Source of the DNA: Paraniabella defluvii
Lineage (GTDB): Bacteria; Bacteroidota; Bacteroidia; Chitinophagales; Chitinophagaceae
Assembly: GCA_019316985.1 (NCBI GenBank)
Contig: CP079215.1
Coordinates: 4,278,001-4,342,000, forward strand
Direction of reading: 5' to 3'
Length of the DNA: 64,000 nucleotides
The notes below the pieces were generated by a model. That model worked only from the letters and a program-made list of their open reading frames with translations. It did no database searches and had not been told where the DNA came from. A program made the position numbers and the translations under genes. Of this stretch, positions 34,477-47,587 are shown piece by piece. How positions within the stretch are numbered: the first letter of the stretch is position 1; every line of letters begins with the position of its first letter.

Positions 34477-36143
34477 TCATTGCCATTTAAAAGGCAGGTA
34501 CCAATTTTCTTTATTTAAGAGTTTAGCTCTTACGGTTGCTGCCGAAGGATCATTTTGTTTTCTTAATTTTTCGTAGATCTTATCGGCAAGGAAAGCCGGG
34601 TCATTTCTGCGTAAAGCAATTCTCAACAGGTCCGACCAACGACGCCCTTCAAATGCAAGTTCCAGTCCAGCTTCATTTACGATCATGTTTTCAATAGCAA
34701 TAGTACTGTCGCTTGTGATAGGAACTGTGTACAGGTTGGCACGTCCCCTCAGCCCGTTGTTTAAATACCAGTCTGCCGCTATTTGCGGATTATCGCTCTT
34801 GCGTGCGTCAAATAAATAGGGGCTGCCTTCGTCTGTAATCCTGTTGCCCAGTGTAGGTTGAATACCCTGGTTTACCAATGCGTTGGCAATAGCGTGATGC
34901 CCGTCTCTGTTGGCCGCTTCAGCAAAAGCAAGGTGTAAGGCTGCAGCACGGTACAGGAACCATTTTTCGGTATTGGGGTTATAGCCGTATTTGGCTACCT
35001 GTGGTTCATTACCTATCATTATATAGCTGAACTTCGGACCACGTGCATCATAAGGGAAATTATTTTTTTGAACCTGTGCATTCCAGTTGTCTATCGCTTG
35101 TTGTGATGGCTTGAGCAGGAAGTTGGTAGTGAATAGCTTTGTGAAAGGATTGATAGGTTGAAACAGCGTGTTGTAAGGCAGGTACCAGATCCATTCATAC
35201 CCGAAGAGACGATCTTCTGCACGGGCAAATATGGAGCGCCAGCCCTGGCTGTTATTGTTGATCAGAGAGCGTTCATCCATTTCATTGTACCTGATGTATC
35301 CTACGGCCAGATCATTGTTGTCGCCTTTAGAGGCGCCTGTGAGGCGATACGTAAAGAAATCCCCGTTCCGCCGGTTTCCATCACCTGTTTTAGCGCTGTA
35401 GCGGCTTTATTATAATCTCCGCCCTTTCCTCCACAGGTATAATTCGCCTAACATTACCTTTTTATTAATGAAGAATTTAGCGGTGCTGTATCCGTCAACA
35501 GTAGTTACAAGGTCGGTTCCTGTGGCATAAGGATCCATATAAGCCAGGGATTCCTGAACGCTGATCAATGAATCTAAAAGCACGTTAAAAGAAACCGGTT
35601 GAGCTGCATTTGATTGCATTAAAGTTTCCAGTGAGCTAACAGAAGGAATATGATTGGAAATGTACGGTACATTACCAAAATGAATGCCCAGTTGCAGGTA
35701 TACCCATGCCCTTAAAGACGCAACATCGGCATAACGCATATTGTATTGAGTCTGGTTCAGGGTCTTGTTTGCCAGCATCTGCGTGAAGTGATACAGCAGA
35801 TCGTTACAATTCAGAATAACATCATAATAGGTGCTCGGATTTGCATACAGGTTGCCTGCTTTAACATCGTGTTTATTCAGCTGATTTAGGTTGTCATTCG
35901 CATTTACCGTGGTTGTCAGTAAATCAGCTCTCAGCTCATTTAGCACCACATAGCTTTCTGCCAGTTTCAGAAAACGCCCGTACAAGCCAATGATAGCAGC
36001 GTCAGCATCGTATACATTACGATACATATTTTTTCCTCCAGTACTCCCGGCGCATCCACATCTATCAGCTTCTTACATGACGCCAATGATGCCAGACAAA
36101 GAGCAAAAGCCGTTAATAACTGTATAGAGCTATATTTTTTCAT
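34477..36143 (-). CDS. SusD/RagB-like lipoprotein (pair B, frameshifted)
   Basis: Start ATG 36141-36143 gives LLTAFALCLASLASCKKLID, a clear lipobox. After a break near 36030 the SusD body follows: YDADAAIIGLYGRFLKLAES, LNELRADLLTTTVNAN, NVILN-like YYDVILNCNDLLYHF, YADVASLRAWVYLQLGIHFG, FFINKKVMLGELYLWRKG, then after a break near 35400-35290 FLYRAAALHLAFAEAANRDG, VNEAGLELAFEGRRWSDLLR and the C-terminus NKENWYLPFKWQ. About 555 residues, a little longer than usual. It lies 30 bases after its SusC and 112 bases before the putative glycosidase. Ligand unknown; pectin fragments inferred. Confidence 0.88.
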
Positions 36144-36173
36144 CGTTTGTTTTTTTGTTCTGTTATAATATGC

Positions 36174-39100
36174 TTACAAACCAAATCTTACACCCAGCTG
36201 CACGTATTTGTATTGAGGCTCCAGAAATGTATCAACACCTTGACCGTAAATACCCGAGGCTGCGCTGAATTCGGATCATATCCCAGGTACTTTGAAAAGG
36301 TTACCAGGTTGTTGCCCGTTGCATAAATATGTATATACTTTAAGGCTGTTGGCTTTACAGGTACTTTGTAAGAAAGGGAAACCGTTTTTAATCTCAGGTA
36401 GGAGGCATCTTCTATCCACCTGTCGGAGAACCTGCTGTTGCCCATCGGGTCACCCCAGCTTGCTTTAGGGATATCAGTTTGCTGACCATCAGTTCTCCAG
36501 CGACGCATAACAGCTTCGGTCTGGTTCGCATAGCCACTTTGGGACTCCAGTTCCCTGCGCGCATAATTATAAGCATCGCCTCCCACACTAAAAGTAGCTA
36601 ATGCATCAATCGTCCAGTTTCCGTACGTCAACCTGGTATTGATGCCACCAAAGAAATCGGGATTGGGGTTGCCTATGACCTGCATATCCTTTTCGTCAAT
36701 GATCTTGTCTCCATTGTCGCTGAAGATTACATCGCCACCACGAAAAGAAGTAGCAGATCCGTTTGCATTTCTGGTGCTCAAACCGCTTGCAGCGGCCGCG
36801 GCGTCAGATATGAAAATCCCATTTGTTTTGTATCCATAAAAACATTGGGCGCATTACCTATGCTGGTAATGGTATTGCCGCCTGCATAGCTGGTAATAAA
36901 ACTGCCTGCCGGTAGTTCTGTAACACTTGTTTGGTAAGCAGCAATATTGAAGCCCAGTTGCCATTTCAATTTGTTTTGATTGATCAGTAAGCCGGTGATG
37001 GCAGTTTCCCAGCCATTGGTTTTCATGGCGCCACTATTCTTTATAATGTATTCCTGCCCGGTAATCGCCGGCCCCGGCTCGTATACGATCATATTGCTGG
37101 TCTTATTGCTGTATATATCGGCGGTTATTTGTAAGCGCTCATTAAACAATGCGAGGTCCAACCCCAGGTTTAGCTTGGATACCTGCTCCCACTGCAGCCT
37201 TTCGTCGGCAATTCCGCCACGTACCAGGCCTGCCACACCTAACAGGTTTTGCGAAACATAATAACTGCGTGCGGTGTAATTACCGATATCGTCGTTTCCG
37301 GTTATGCCGTAGGATACTCGTAGTTTCGCAAGACTGATGGCCGGGGCCGCCGCCATAAATCTTTCTGATGAAATTAACCAGGCAGCGCCTGCAGATGGAA
37401 ATATACCAAACCGGCGCCCGCCGATTTCAATTCCTGCATCTTCAATTTTATGACCAAAGCGGGACGATGCATCCAAGGCATTGGCAATAGTGATAAAATA
37501 TTTGTCTGCCATATTGTAATCGGCATTAACATACATATTCAACCAGGTAGCCGATCCGAGGTTACCACCTATTTGTCGCAACGTATTTAATCCGTAACCG
37601 ACGCCGGTAAGCTGGTCTGTAGCAGCGTTAAAACCTAAACCATAATCCTGCTCACCATTTGTTTTATTATAGCGCACACCGGCTTTAACATTAAGTTGGT
37701 TCCGTTTATTAAAAGCCTTGTAATAACTGATCCTGGTATCATTGAAGGTGTTGAAGGCTTTGATTACCTGGGCTCCTGACCGGTTGCGGGCCAATGTTCC
37801 GTTAAACAAAGTATCCGGAGCAATGCCTCTTTCGGGAATAAAAAAGTTCTCCCGGTTTTTCTGGCTGGTAATGGCGATGGTAGTTCCCAATGTCAGGCTA
37901 TTGGATAGCTGGTAGTTGAAGGTAACGCCACCGACAAACCTGTAGCTGGTGTTATTGCTGGTCATATTCTGAATGATTGCCGCCGGGTTACTAAAACCGA
38001 AAGTATCCCGTCCGGCTAATAATGGAGATTCCAGACCATTGTCAGCAATTACATGAATAGGTAAAAACGGTGCCTTAACCAAAGATGTGTAAATAGGATT
38101 GGTAGTAGGATTAATGCCCTGGTTCTTTAAGTCTGAGCTGCTTCTGAAGTACCCGATATTGGCGGACGCTGTTAGCCTTTTACTCAGGTTCAGGTCGGCA
38201 TTAAATCTCATATTGTAACGGTTCAGACCGGTTTCCTCTAAAGGTGATTTACTGTTTAAGTAGCCGATTGATAGTCCGTATTTTGCGATATTATCACCAC
38301 CGGTAATTTTTAAATATGCATTTTGTGTATATCGCTGACTAAACACCTGGTTCTGCCAGTTGGTATTGGAATGATACCTGTGATATTCCGGATTATTAAC
38401 GTCATCGTTCATGTAGGGAGCTGCTGGATTTCTGAAGCAGACAGGCCTTTGGATTGCAACATCTCAGATAAATAGCTTCTGTAGCTGCCTGCGCCCATTA
38501 CCGGAATGCTAGAAGGAGCGAAAGAGACACCTCCATAAACTGCTGCATCAATTTTAGTAGCTTCTTCGCGGGCTCTTGCGGTTGTGATAATGATGACGCC
38601 ATTGGCTGCTTTGGCACCATATAAAGAAGAGCCATCTTTCAGCACTGTGATATCATCAATGTCTTTAAGGTCGATAAAGGAAAGCGGATTGTTATAATGG
38701 CCCGATACCAGGGAATTACCATAACTGCCGTTATCATAATATACTCCATCAACAATGATCATGGGCTGGTTCGAAGCAAAAAGAGAGTTGTAACCTCTTA
38801 GGAAAAGCTCGGCTCCAATACCTGGTGTTCCCGATCTGCGAATAGACTGTAAACCTGCTACACGTCCTTGCAGATAAGCATCTGGTGTTTCAGGTATGTT
38901 GGCCCAGGCGCCATCCGTTTTCACCGTAGTTGCTGCATTGGCTAGCTTACTGCGTAGCATCGTTGCAGTGGGAAGAGTGATGTCTTCGTAAAAAGACTGA
39001 AAACCGCTTTTCTGCAATTGTATAACAATGTTCTTATTGCCTTTTAATGCGATTTCCTTAGCCTGGTAACCGTCTGCAGTTATTAATAAAGTGATATCAT

Positions 39101-39352
39101 TCCAGGTGCGTCAATCGTAAACCTTCCGGAAGTGTCGCTTATAGCTGCTGCAAATTCTTTATAGGTGATGTTGGCGCCCACCACAGGTTTACCGGTAGCT
39201 GCATCGCTGATTGTTCCTGAAACAGGATTAGCCATTTTAGCAACAACGGCCGGAGCACGTTGGGGTGTTATCTCCTGCGCATCAACCGTGGAACATAAAA
39301 CCGGGAAACACATCGCCGGCAGGATCTTCACTATATTAAATAATCTTCGCAT
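36174..39352 (-). CDS. SusC/RagA-like TonB-dependent transporter (pair B, frameshifted)
   Basis: Importer of about 1,059 residues. Signal NIVKILPAMCFPVLCSTVDA, carboxypeptidase-regulatory-like domain (VSGTISDAATGKPVVGANIT, DTSGRFTIDAPG), then TPDAYLQGRVAGLQSIRRSG, MIIVDGVYYDNG, DDITVLKDGSSLYGAKAANG in the plug, and barrel segments (NTNWQNQVFSQRYTQNAYLK, ITGNDDIGNYTARSYYV, VIGNPNPDFFGGINTRLTYG). The main barrel part, 544 residues, is in one frame; breaks lie near 39090, 38410, 36790 and 36245. After the last one the protein ends YKYVQLGVRFGL with TAA at 36174-36176. The plug lacks the usual VVVGYG-type linker and is more divergent than pair A. Confidence 0.9.
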
Positions 39353-39401
39353 AGTCTGTTATAAGTGATAATAGTCGTAAATATTAACCTACCAGGTTCC
39401 T

Positions 39402-40935
39402 TTAAAACACCGGTTCAAATTTTAAGTAATTCATCGTTAAATTAAATGGCCGGCCGGTTGCCGTGGCAGGAGCTGCTACCCTTATATATCTGGTAGCAGG
39501 ATTTAGTGTATAGGCTACTCCGCTGGGACTGCTTGCAGGGTAGGATAATAACCAATTATATTCATCATTGGTAAATTCGCCCAGGTAAAACTCAGTGTAA
39601 GTATTGGCCGTTACATTAACGGAATTTTCAAATCGTAGCGCCAGCGTATCTGCCTGCCTGTTGAATATCCTGACGGTGTGGTTCAGGGTAGAGTCTGTAC
39701 CGTAAGTGCCATCTGCCTGCGGTGAAACTACTTTATCGTTAAGCGACATCAGGTATACCTTGTATTTGGTGGTATAAAGCTGGTTGGTATAATAGGATAC
39801 GTACCTGTTGGCGCCGCTGCTACCCATGTTCAGGTATATATCTTTGAAAGCGGTTCCGGTAAGCGGATTCATTCGTTCCTGTAAAAAACAGTAGCAGAAG
39901 AAGGCACCGAAAAACTATATGGACTTTCTCCTTCAATATAAACCACCGGGATTTTTTCTTGTACGGAAATACCAGAGGCATTCATTATATAAGCAATGCC
40001 GTTGCTTAACTTTTTTACCGAAACAATGGAAGAACGGTTCATAGCGATCTTTACACCAAACTTGGATTCGAGCACAGCCGGCAAATGAGCTTCCGTGTAT
40101 AAACCTCTTATCGCAAAATCTTTTACGGTAACCCACGAAGCATTGCTGTTTGCGGTGTCGGCATTGGCTCCGTTAAAATAAGGTCGCAATCTGGCTTTTT
40201 CTGCATTAAATGCGTCATCGGTGAGCAGTATATAGGTGAAGAGGCTGTCTTCATTTGCTACATCTAATACCTTTGTTTTAAAAGTATTGATGTTAACAAT
40301 ACCGGTACCCGGTTTATATACCGGCTCTCCGTAGCCGGATTGATACTATCTAACTCTGCCAGGTTGGGGTCCTGGCCGATATAATTAAGCGTGGATATAT
40401 AATTGTTTTGAAGGAAGCTGCTCTTGCTGTCTAATATATATTCCCATATGCTTTGTAAAGGAGCAATAGCTTTATCAATTTTATGTAATACGCCGTTGCT
40501 CAAATAAATATCACTTTCAGTGATATTAGCCTCATCAAATTTCCTGGCTATAAAAAATATTCTTTTACCATTTGCCATAGGAACTCTGAATGAGTCCACG
40601 GCATCACGCGTAAAATATGCATTGGTTGATATATGGTTTTTCAGCAATGCTTTTAATTGCGCAGGATCGGACGTTATTGAACCAGGGAGGGAGGCAAGCG
40701 CCTCATTACCGGGTGCAAAAACAGTTATGTTTTTAGACGCATTCAGCAGGCTGTCGAGCCCGGTTTGTTCCACATAGCGGGCAAAGCTGCTTAACTGGGG
40801 ATCTTTTTTAATATGCTCCATCAAGGTTTCAGATAGCTGCTGTTCGGGAAGCGCAATATGGTCTTCCCATTTTTTACAGGCCTCCATCGTTACAAGAAAA
40901 ATTAAACCAGCTACCAGAAACGAAAATCTTTTCAT
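39402..40935 (-). CDS. FAS1 (fasciclin)-domain lipoprotein with C-terminal beta-sandwich (FAS1-1, frameshifted)
   Basis: Surface or periplasmic lipoprotein of about 510 residues. Lipobox in VAGLIFLVTMEACKKWED. FAS1 domain: SSFARYVEQTGLDSLLNASK, ITVFAPGNEALASL, LKALLKNHI and SNGVLHKIDKAIAPL (conserved end box). A second, degenerate FAS1-like unit follows (NNYISTLNYIGQDPNLAEL). The C-terminal part (NRYVSYYTNQLYTTKYKVYL, NTYTEFYLGEFTNDEYNWLL, FNLTMNYLKFEPVF) reads as a beta-sandwich. Frames break near 40310 and 39870. It lies 49 bases before SusC-B. FAS1 is known as an adhesion domain; a role as the glycan-binding subunit of this transport system is inference. Confidence 0.8.
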
Positions 40936-41042
40936 CTAATTTGTTTTAATATTCGGCGTTATTATGCTGCCTGAGCAAAAGAGTTATAAGCGGTTCGGGG
41001 TTTATTGAAACCGCTTTTGTAATCACCTGTGCGTATTAAGGC

Positions 41043-42742
41043 CTAGTAAACAATTTTACCATCCGGATCAAAACGCGGACTGGTCTGACTTGGCCAGTCA
41101 ATAGGTATGAAATGTACCATATCAAAATTACAGTCGGCATTCTGGCCGGATAGTAGTTCAAATTTGATTTTGTGGCGGCCGGTAGAAGTAACATCGGCGA
41201 TACCTAGCATACGGCCCACCGTAGAACCTGAAGGAGACGTGCCAGCCCACCATTTCCAGCCAAGGGCTGCCAGGTTGGCTTCGTCTTTAGGTTGTACGGA
41301 GGATATATTTTGTGGAATTCGATCAGGGCACTGGTAAGAGGTGTTCCGTTAAAGGATGCCTGAACGGCGCTCACGGTGCTGTTTTGAGTGTAGTAACAGA
41401 ACCATACTTTATATTTACCTTTTACTAATAACGGGGTGGTAAATTCTATCCAGTTGTTACCCGAGCAGGTACCCGTGTTTTCGGTATTACTGGAAGAGCG
41501 GCCCATGCCCATTTGCCAATAGTCTTTCAAATAGCCGCCGGATGCTACCCGGTATTTCAGACAGCTTTTTCCCATTTTAAATCCTTGAAAGTATTGCCAT
41601 CGCCATAATCAAATAAGTAGGTTTTTTTGCCATAGATAGCACTAAGTCTTGTTAGCTCTGGTTGTGTTGCGCAAAGGTCCCAGTAAACTGCAAACGGCTT
41701 TCTTTCCTTAATAGCGATGCCGCCCATGGCATGATGGAGCACACCGTTGATAGCGCTTCTGTCGCTGGTGGCTATATCCAGTTCTACGCCCGGTTCATGT
41801 ACCAGGCCGTTGATAGTGGTGTAACTATCGTCATTAATCAGCACCTTGTTGTTGATAAACTTATTGGTTAAAACCTCAAGCGGAGCTAATGTTTCATGAG
41901 AAGTAGCTGTTACAATATCTGCCAGGAACTTAATATCCGGTAAGATATGATAGGCCATATACAGGTATAATCCATCTGTTGGAGAAGTTGGGTTGCCTGA
42001 TTTGGAGTATTTTGTTTTAAGTGCTGCAAAGTCAACGATACCCGAATCGAGGTAGGTCTTATTTTTTTCTGCGATAACAGTGTACCATAGTGTGTCCCCA
42101 TTGGCCACGGCCTGCGTGTTCAGTTTATTAAAAAGTCCTGTAGCTTTCAGCGCTTCAGTAAATATGGAATATTCAGGATCCTGCTCCAGTAGCTTGGCCA
42201 GGGTTAATTCAGTTGGCTCCAATACATTGTCTATAACATGTATAATGCCGTTTCCCAGTTCGATATTTTGTTGCAGTACTTTACCCTGGCGGTTTACGAT
42301 ATAAGACGATACTCCATTTACATTGGTTACGCTTGTGATCAAATACTGGCCGTAATCGGTGATAGAAGGGAGTTTGCCATCATTGAAATTGTAGGTGTAA
42401 ACCTTTTCTCCAAGCAGGTGAAACTTCAGAATGTCCTGCAGCTGCTCTTTGGTGAATGACTCGACGGAAGCTATATTTTTTTCACGCATACTTGTCTGTC
42501 TGCCTCGTTGGTAGGCGCAAAAAAGTATAAGTGCCGTAAGTGTTGAATGCAGTGCTGTAACCTGCCTTATCAATCAATGTAACCAGTTTTGAAAAACGTG
42601 CCAGCGAATCATTCTGCAGGTACTGCAGTATATTGGGGTCGTTGGAGGTAGCTTCCTGTAACTGTGTTTTCTGACAGCTGTTGAAGAACAGGCCTGAAGC
42701 TGTTGCAAGCGTTACCATAAGTAAGTAGGCAAACTTTTTCAT
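41043..42742 (-). CDS. FAS1-domain lipoprotein with C-terminal beta-sandwich (FAS1-2, frameshifted)
   Basis: About 565 residues. Lipobox in LATASGLFFNSCQKTQ. First FAS1 domain: LARFSKLVTLIDKAGYSTAF, TYTFL, SFTKEQLQDILKFHLLGEKV, NGIIHVIDNVLEPTELTLAK. Second: DPEYSIFTEALKATGLFNKL, LYLYMAYHILPDIKFLADIV, INGVLHHAMGGIAI. The C-terminal module (GNNWIEFTTPLLVKGKYKVW, VSAVQASFNGTPLTSALIEF, GRHKIKFELLSGQ) looks like a carbohydrate-binding beta-sandwich. Corrected stop TAG 41043-41045, after a break near 41220; others near 41570 and 42490. It lies 11 bases after SusD-C, so it belongs to that operon; 107 bases separate it from FAS1-1. Confidence 0.8.
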
Positions 42743-42753
42743 CCTCGTTAATT

Positions 42754-44259
42754 TTATTGTTTATAAAATGGATTTTGAACTAAATGTTTGTTGGTTTGCA
42801 GTTCGTAAAAATATATAGGGAAATAGTGGCTGTTATGATCGAGCATTTTAGCCTGAGCGGTTCTTACAGAGCTGGCTGGTACAATACCCGCAACCATCTC
42901 CTGTAAGTAGGCTATGTTGGAATAATTGTTTTTCTTTACATAACGTAGTACATCATACCAGCGTTTGCCTTCAAATGCAAATTCCTGGCCCGCTCCTGTA
43001 ATATATATAGCGAAAGCTCTTCTTTATTAGTTACATCAGGATTGTTATTGGTGGCTTCCGGAGCAAGGGCCCTGTTTCGCACCTGATTAACTAATTCAAG
43101 CGCTTCAGCGCCTCTGCCATCCATTTGCGCCAGCGCTTCTGCTTTCATCAGCAGTATATCTGCATAACGGTAAAAGAACCAATGGGTGTATGAGTCGGCC
43201 TGGGCAATCATATCTTCATTATTAGTTCCGATATATTTCCATATTGCATTGTCTTCAGCTCTTACCGAAGCTCCGGCAGAACGGATATCCGGCGTTCCTG
43301 AAAGCAAATTCAACTCCGTGGTAAATATCTGATCCATTACCCTGTTGGCCGCAATATACCTTCGGCTGGATGGTATGGCATGCATGGCATAGAAAGGATT
43401 CAGTTTTTGCTGGTTAAACTGTATTTCAAAGATGCTTTCATTTGAGTTGCCGGTTCTGTATAAAATATTATACCATGCGGAACTTGGAGCAATAAGGCCC
43501 AACCTTCGGGAGCTGATCACCTTATCGCAGGCGGTAACCGCGGCAGGATAGTTCTCCATCCATAGTGCTACATCGGCCTGGATAGTATTAACAGTATAAC
43601 GGGTAATGCGGCCTTTGTCGCGTATATCTCCATAGGTGAGTACCGCATTGTGTTCTGCTTCTGCAAGGTCTTTTACGATTTGTGCCAGTACTTCCTGTTG
43701 TGTACTTTTAGCCAGTTGAACGATGTCTTCATCGCTGGAAGTGGATTTCAGCTTTAACGGAACATCTCCAAAACTTCTTACCAGGTAAAAATACATCAGG
43801 GCTCTCAACGTTTTGGCTTCTGCAATGTAGCCATTCAGCATTTCCTGTGTAAAAGTCTGATCCTTTTGTAAAACAGAAGGAGCAAAATCAATCACCGTGT
43901 TACAGTAATTAATGATATTGTAAACAGGTCTCCAGTCTACGATCGTGTTATTTTGCTGAGTGCTGATATTGATGATTTCATTTTCTTCTGCACGCGTACC
44001 AAGTGATGGCGTAACCATATCGGCTCTTATTTCTCCCCAAATGAAAAAGGTTTCGGCAGGCCCCTCGCGGTTGCGCTGGTTCCGCCTTCCATTAGCGACG
44101 CATAACAGCCTATTACCGCAGCATGCACCTGCTCTTTGGTTTGCCAGTAGTTTTCCTGATAATCCCGTCAGGGGAACCAGGTCGAATTTTTTTGGCGCAG
44201 GATAAGAATCCTGCTATAAAAAATGCACTTAAAATAAACCGATATACTGAAGTTTTCAT
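42754..44259 (-). CDS. SusD/RagB-like lipoprotein (pair C, frameshifted)
   Basis: About 501 residues. Start ATG 44257-44259 (a second ATG lies 3 bases upstream) gives YRFILSAFFIAGFLSCAKKI with a lipobox. SusD motifs: NIINYCNTVIDFAPSVLQ, YIAEAKTLRALMYFYLVRSF then GDVPLKL, DVALWMENYPAAVTACDKVI, WFFYRYADILLMKAEALAQM, LELVNQVRNRALAPEA. After a break near 42990 the C-terminus reads AFEGKRWYDVLRYVKKN and ends with stop TAA 42754-42756. Another break lies near 44060. It lies 28 bases after SusC-C and 11 bases before FAS1-2. Confidence 0.9.
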
Positions 44260-44287
44260 CATTTCGCCTTTTCGTAGTGTTAATACA

Positions 44288-47200
44288 TTAAAATGAAGCC
44301 GTTAAACCAAGCGTGAACATTTTTACCGGAGGAGTCATCGAATTATCCGTTGCCACCCTGAAAGGATCCGAACCCCGCATGGATACTTCCGGATCCTGGC
44401 CGGTATATTTTGTAAGCGTCATCAGGTTTTCACCCGTTATATAGGCGCTTAAGTTTTTAATCCTATTTTGGTGAGAACTGTTTTGTCGAAATTGTAACGA
44501 AGCGTTACGGTTCTGAACCTTAAAAATGATCCATCTTCCACATATCGTGAAGATCCCAGCCAGTTATAGCCGGCCTGATATAAGGCACGGGGAATATCTG
44601 TAACATCGCCCTCTTTGCGCCATCTTCTTTGCACTGCAGTGCTTTGATTGTCGTAGCTGAACATGTTGGTGGTGGCCATTTCTGTTCCGTTAATAATCTC
44701 GTAACCGGTACGGAAATTGAAGAAGGTAGATAAACGCAGTTTATTTTTATAACCTACATTAATGCCAAAACCGCCAAATACTTTGGGGTTACTATTGCCC
44801 AGGTAAACGATATCACGGTAGTCGATAGTACCGTCTTTATTAACGTCTTCGTACATAGCGTCGCCCGGCTGGAATATATAATCCACAATAGGGTAGTTGA
44901 AGCGCATGTAAACCTGCTCGCCATTAGGTCGTACAATAACCTTACCGGCAGCATCGCGGGCCAATGTAGCGTCTTTATCCTTGTAAACACCCAGGTACCT
45001 GTAGCCATAGAAGGAACCAAAAGGGTTATTAACCTGCATGTAAGTAATGTATTGCCCGTTAGCGGCACTGTTACCTTTTTCTAACGGATAATACTCCGAT
45101 ATCTCGCGGATCATATTCTGGGCGGAGGAGATGTTAAAATTGAAATCTACCTGCCAGGTTTTACTTACGTAGGGTTTGGTATTTAAATTAAGTTCCCAGC
45201 CCTGGTTATCCATTGTGCCCACATTCATGTTTACAGCATTATATCCGTTTATGGAAGATATCTGAAGGCCGTTGAAGAAAAGATCGATGGTGCGATTGCG
45301 ATAAACTTCCAGGTCGAGGTTGATCCTGTTTTTAAACATAGCCAGGCTAAGTCCCAGGTTGGTACCCACTACAGTTTCCCATTTTAGCTTTCTGAGTTCC
45401 ATGTTGGCAGGATAAACACCTGATTCTCCCATAAAATCCCAGTCGAAGGTTTCATAAACATTATAAAGGTGTAGTCCGATTTAGGCGCATTACCGCTGCG
45501 TCCGTAGCTGAGCCTGAAACTTAAATCGTCGATCTGCTTTACATTTTCCAGAAATTTTTCGCCAGACACTCTCCACCTGGCTGATAAGGTGGGGAACAGG
45601 CCATAGCGTTCAGATCTGGCGAGCCTTGAGGTTACATCACCTCTTAAACCAGCATTTATAATGTACCGATCCATAAAGGCGTACACGCCATTTACCAAAA
45701 CGTTGGCATTGGCCGTTTTATTGGTGCGTGCCGACAGGTTGGAGCTGGCACCGTTAACGCGGGATGGAATAGAGGATCCTGTAATTCTGACGATGGTGTG
45801 TTAGAGGTGCGTGCCTGGTAAGATACGCTGGTTCCGTCGTAGGTCATCATATTAACCAGTCCTGTAAAGTTATGGTTCTTGTTTTCAAATCTTGGTGTCC
45901 ATACCAGCGATGATTTGGTTTGTACATTGAAATTATCATTATCTCCATCATAGGCCAGGTTGACGTTGGTATTGGTCCAGGGCAGGCCGGTAGCGGTTTG
46001 TGGCAGGAAGCTTTTGCTTTTGGTACTGTTCATGTCAAACTGAACATCCACCGTTGCAACCAGTGTGCGGGGAATGATAGAGTAGCGTATGAAGAACTTA
46101 GGAATAATACGTTCCTGCAAAACCTTGTTGATGGCTGCGTTGGCCATGGCTACAGGGTTGACAGTCCCGCTTACTTTATTACCGCTAAGTCCGTTGTACT
46201 GCCCTTGTATGTTTGAAAAAGGAGAAAAATAATTAGGGGTCAGATTGCCGTATTCATCGTATTCGTAAATACTCATATTGGGCATCTTTCTATAGGCCAC
46301 GTCTCTCAGGTTTTCTGCATAGTTCCTGTTGTTATCTGTAGTAGCGTAAGAAACATCCGTTCTGATATTGATCCTGTCCGATACATCGTAGTCAAGATTA
46401 ATACGGGCGGTTAATCTTTTCAGGTAAGTGCCAATGGTTACGCCATCCTGGTTCAGGTAACCTACCGAAGTAAAGTATTTAGCTTTGGAGCCTCCGCCCG
46501 TCATAGAGAGGTTGTGATCCATAACATAACCGGTCCTGGTTATTTCATCCACCCAGTTGCTGTTTTTACTGTAGTTGTAATAGTAGTAAGGATCGTTAGG
46601 ATCAAATTTAAACTCGTTTACTGTTTGGGTATTAAGCGGTATACCGTTTCGATTCATAAAAGCTTCGGGGATCAGCGAAGTGTATTGAGATCCGCTGAGC
46701 ATCGGAATGGCTTCAGGCCTGGGAGATATGGTTCCTTTAAAAGTATAGGTAAGCGAAGGTTTTCCCGAACACCTCTTTTGGTATTAATAACCAATACACC
46801 ACTTGCTGCTTTGGAACCCCATATAGCGGTAGCTGCCGCATCTTTTAAGATGGTGATGTCTTTAATATCTGTAGGCGCAATATTCAGCAGGTTGGCATAT
46901 CCCTGGTCATCGGCAGTACCGAAGTTGAAGTCGGTAGGTATCTCCGTTTCAAAAGGCATACCGTCTACTACAATTAATGGGGTAGTGGATGAGTTGATCG
47001 ACGATGTACCCCTGATGCGTATTTGCATACCGGCGCCAGGATCCCGAATTGGCGGCAATATCAACCCCGCCATCCGGCCCTGTAATGCCTGGTCGATAGA
47101 AGTGGCCTGCATTTCCTCCAGGTCTTTGGCGTTAATTTTAGAAGTGGCCAACGTATTATAGCGTTCGGGTATCGGCAACATACCATTGTCGGTTCTGGCA

Positions 47201-47565
47201 GAAGATACTACAATAACCTCCTCCATATCGTTGCTGGACTGCTCCAGGGTAATATTAAAAATCCGGCGGGTATTGATCGCCATATCTTCCCGGCTCTTAT
47301 AGCCAATAGCCGAAAAAGTAAGCCTGTGCTTTACATCGCTCACCTTGATTGCGAAATTTCCGTCTATATCTGTGGTGGTGCCTCTTACGGTACGTTGCTC
47401 GTTATCAGTTTCTGATACTGATACACCCGAAACAGGAGCACCCTGTTTATCTATTACTTTACCGGTAAGCACAATCGCATCCTGTGCAAAAGCGCTTCCA
47501 CTAACGACAACTAACAACAGCGTAGCGCAAAGCACAAAAATATTTTTCATGTCGAATCTTCTCAT
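44288..47565 (-). CDS. SusC/RagA-like TonB-dependent transporter (pair C, frameshifted)
   Basis: Importer of about 1,092 residues. Signal NIFVLCATLLLVVVSGSAFA, then VLTGKVIDKQGAPVSGVSVS (carboxypeptidase-regulatory-like), EEVIVVSSARTDNG, SIDQALQGRMAGLILPP, QIRIRGTSSINSSTTPLIVV, DITILKDAAATAIWGSKAAS in the plug. Barrel: SNWVDEITRTGYVMDHNLSM, YTFIMFMKP, GAFGFYGYRYL-like FGSFYGYRYLGVYKDKD, VYLGNSNPKVFGGFGINVGY. Breaks lie near 46760, 45740, 45440 and 44465. The corrected C-terminus ends with TAA at 44288-44290. It follows FAS1-3 by 22 bases. Confidence 0.91.
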
Positions 47566-47587
47566 GGCAAATGTTGTATCGGGTTCT

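Noticed and set aside
40988..41016. Hairpin AAGCGGTT/AACCGCTT between FAS1-2 and FAS1-1 as a terminator
   Set aside because: No T run follows on the minus strand, the direction of transcription. It may affect transcript stability, but this cannot be shown.
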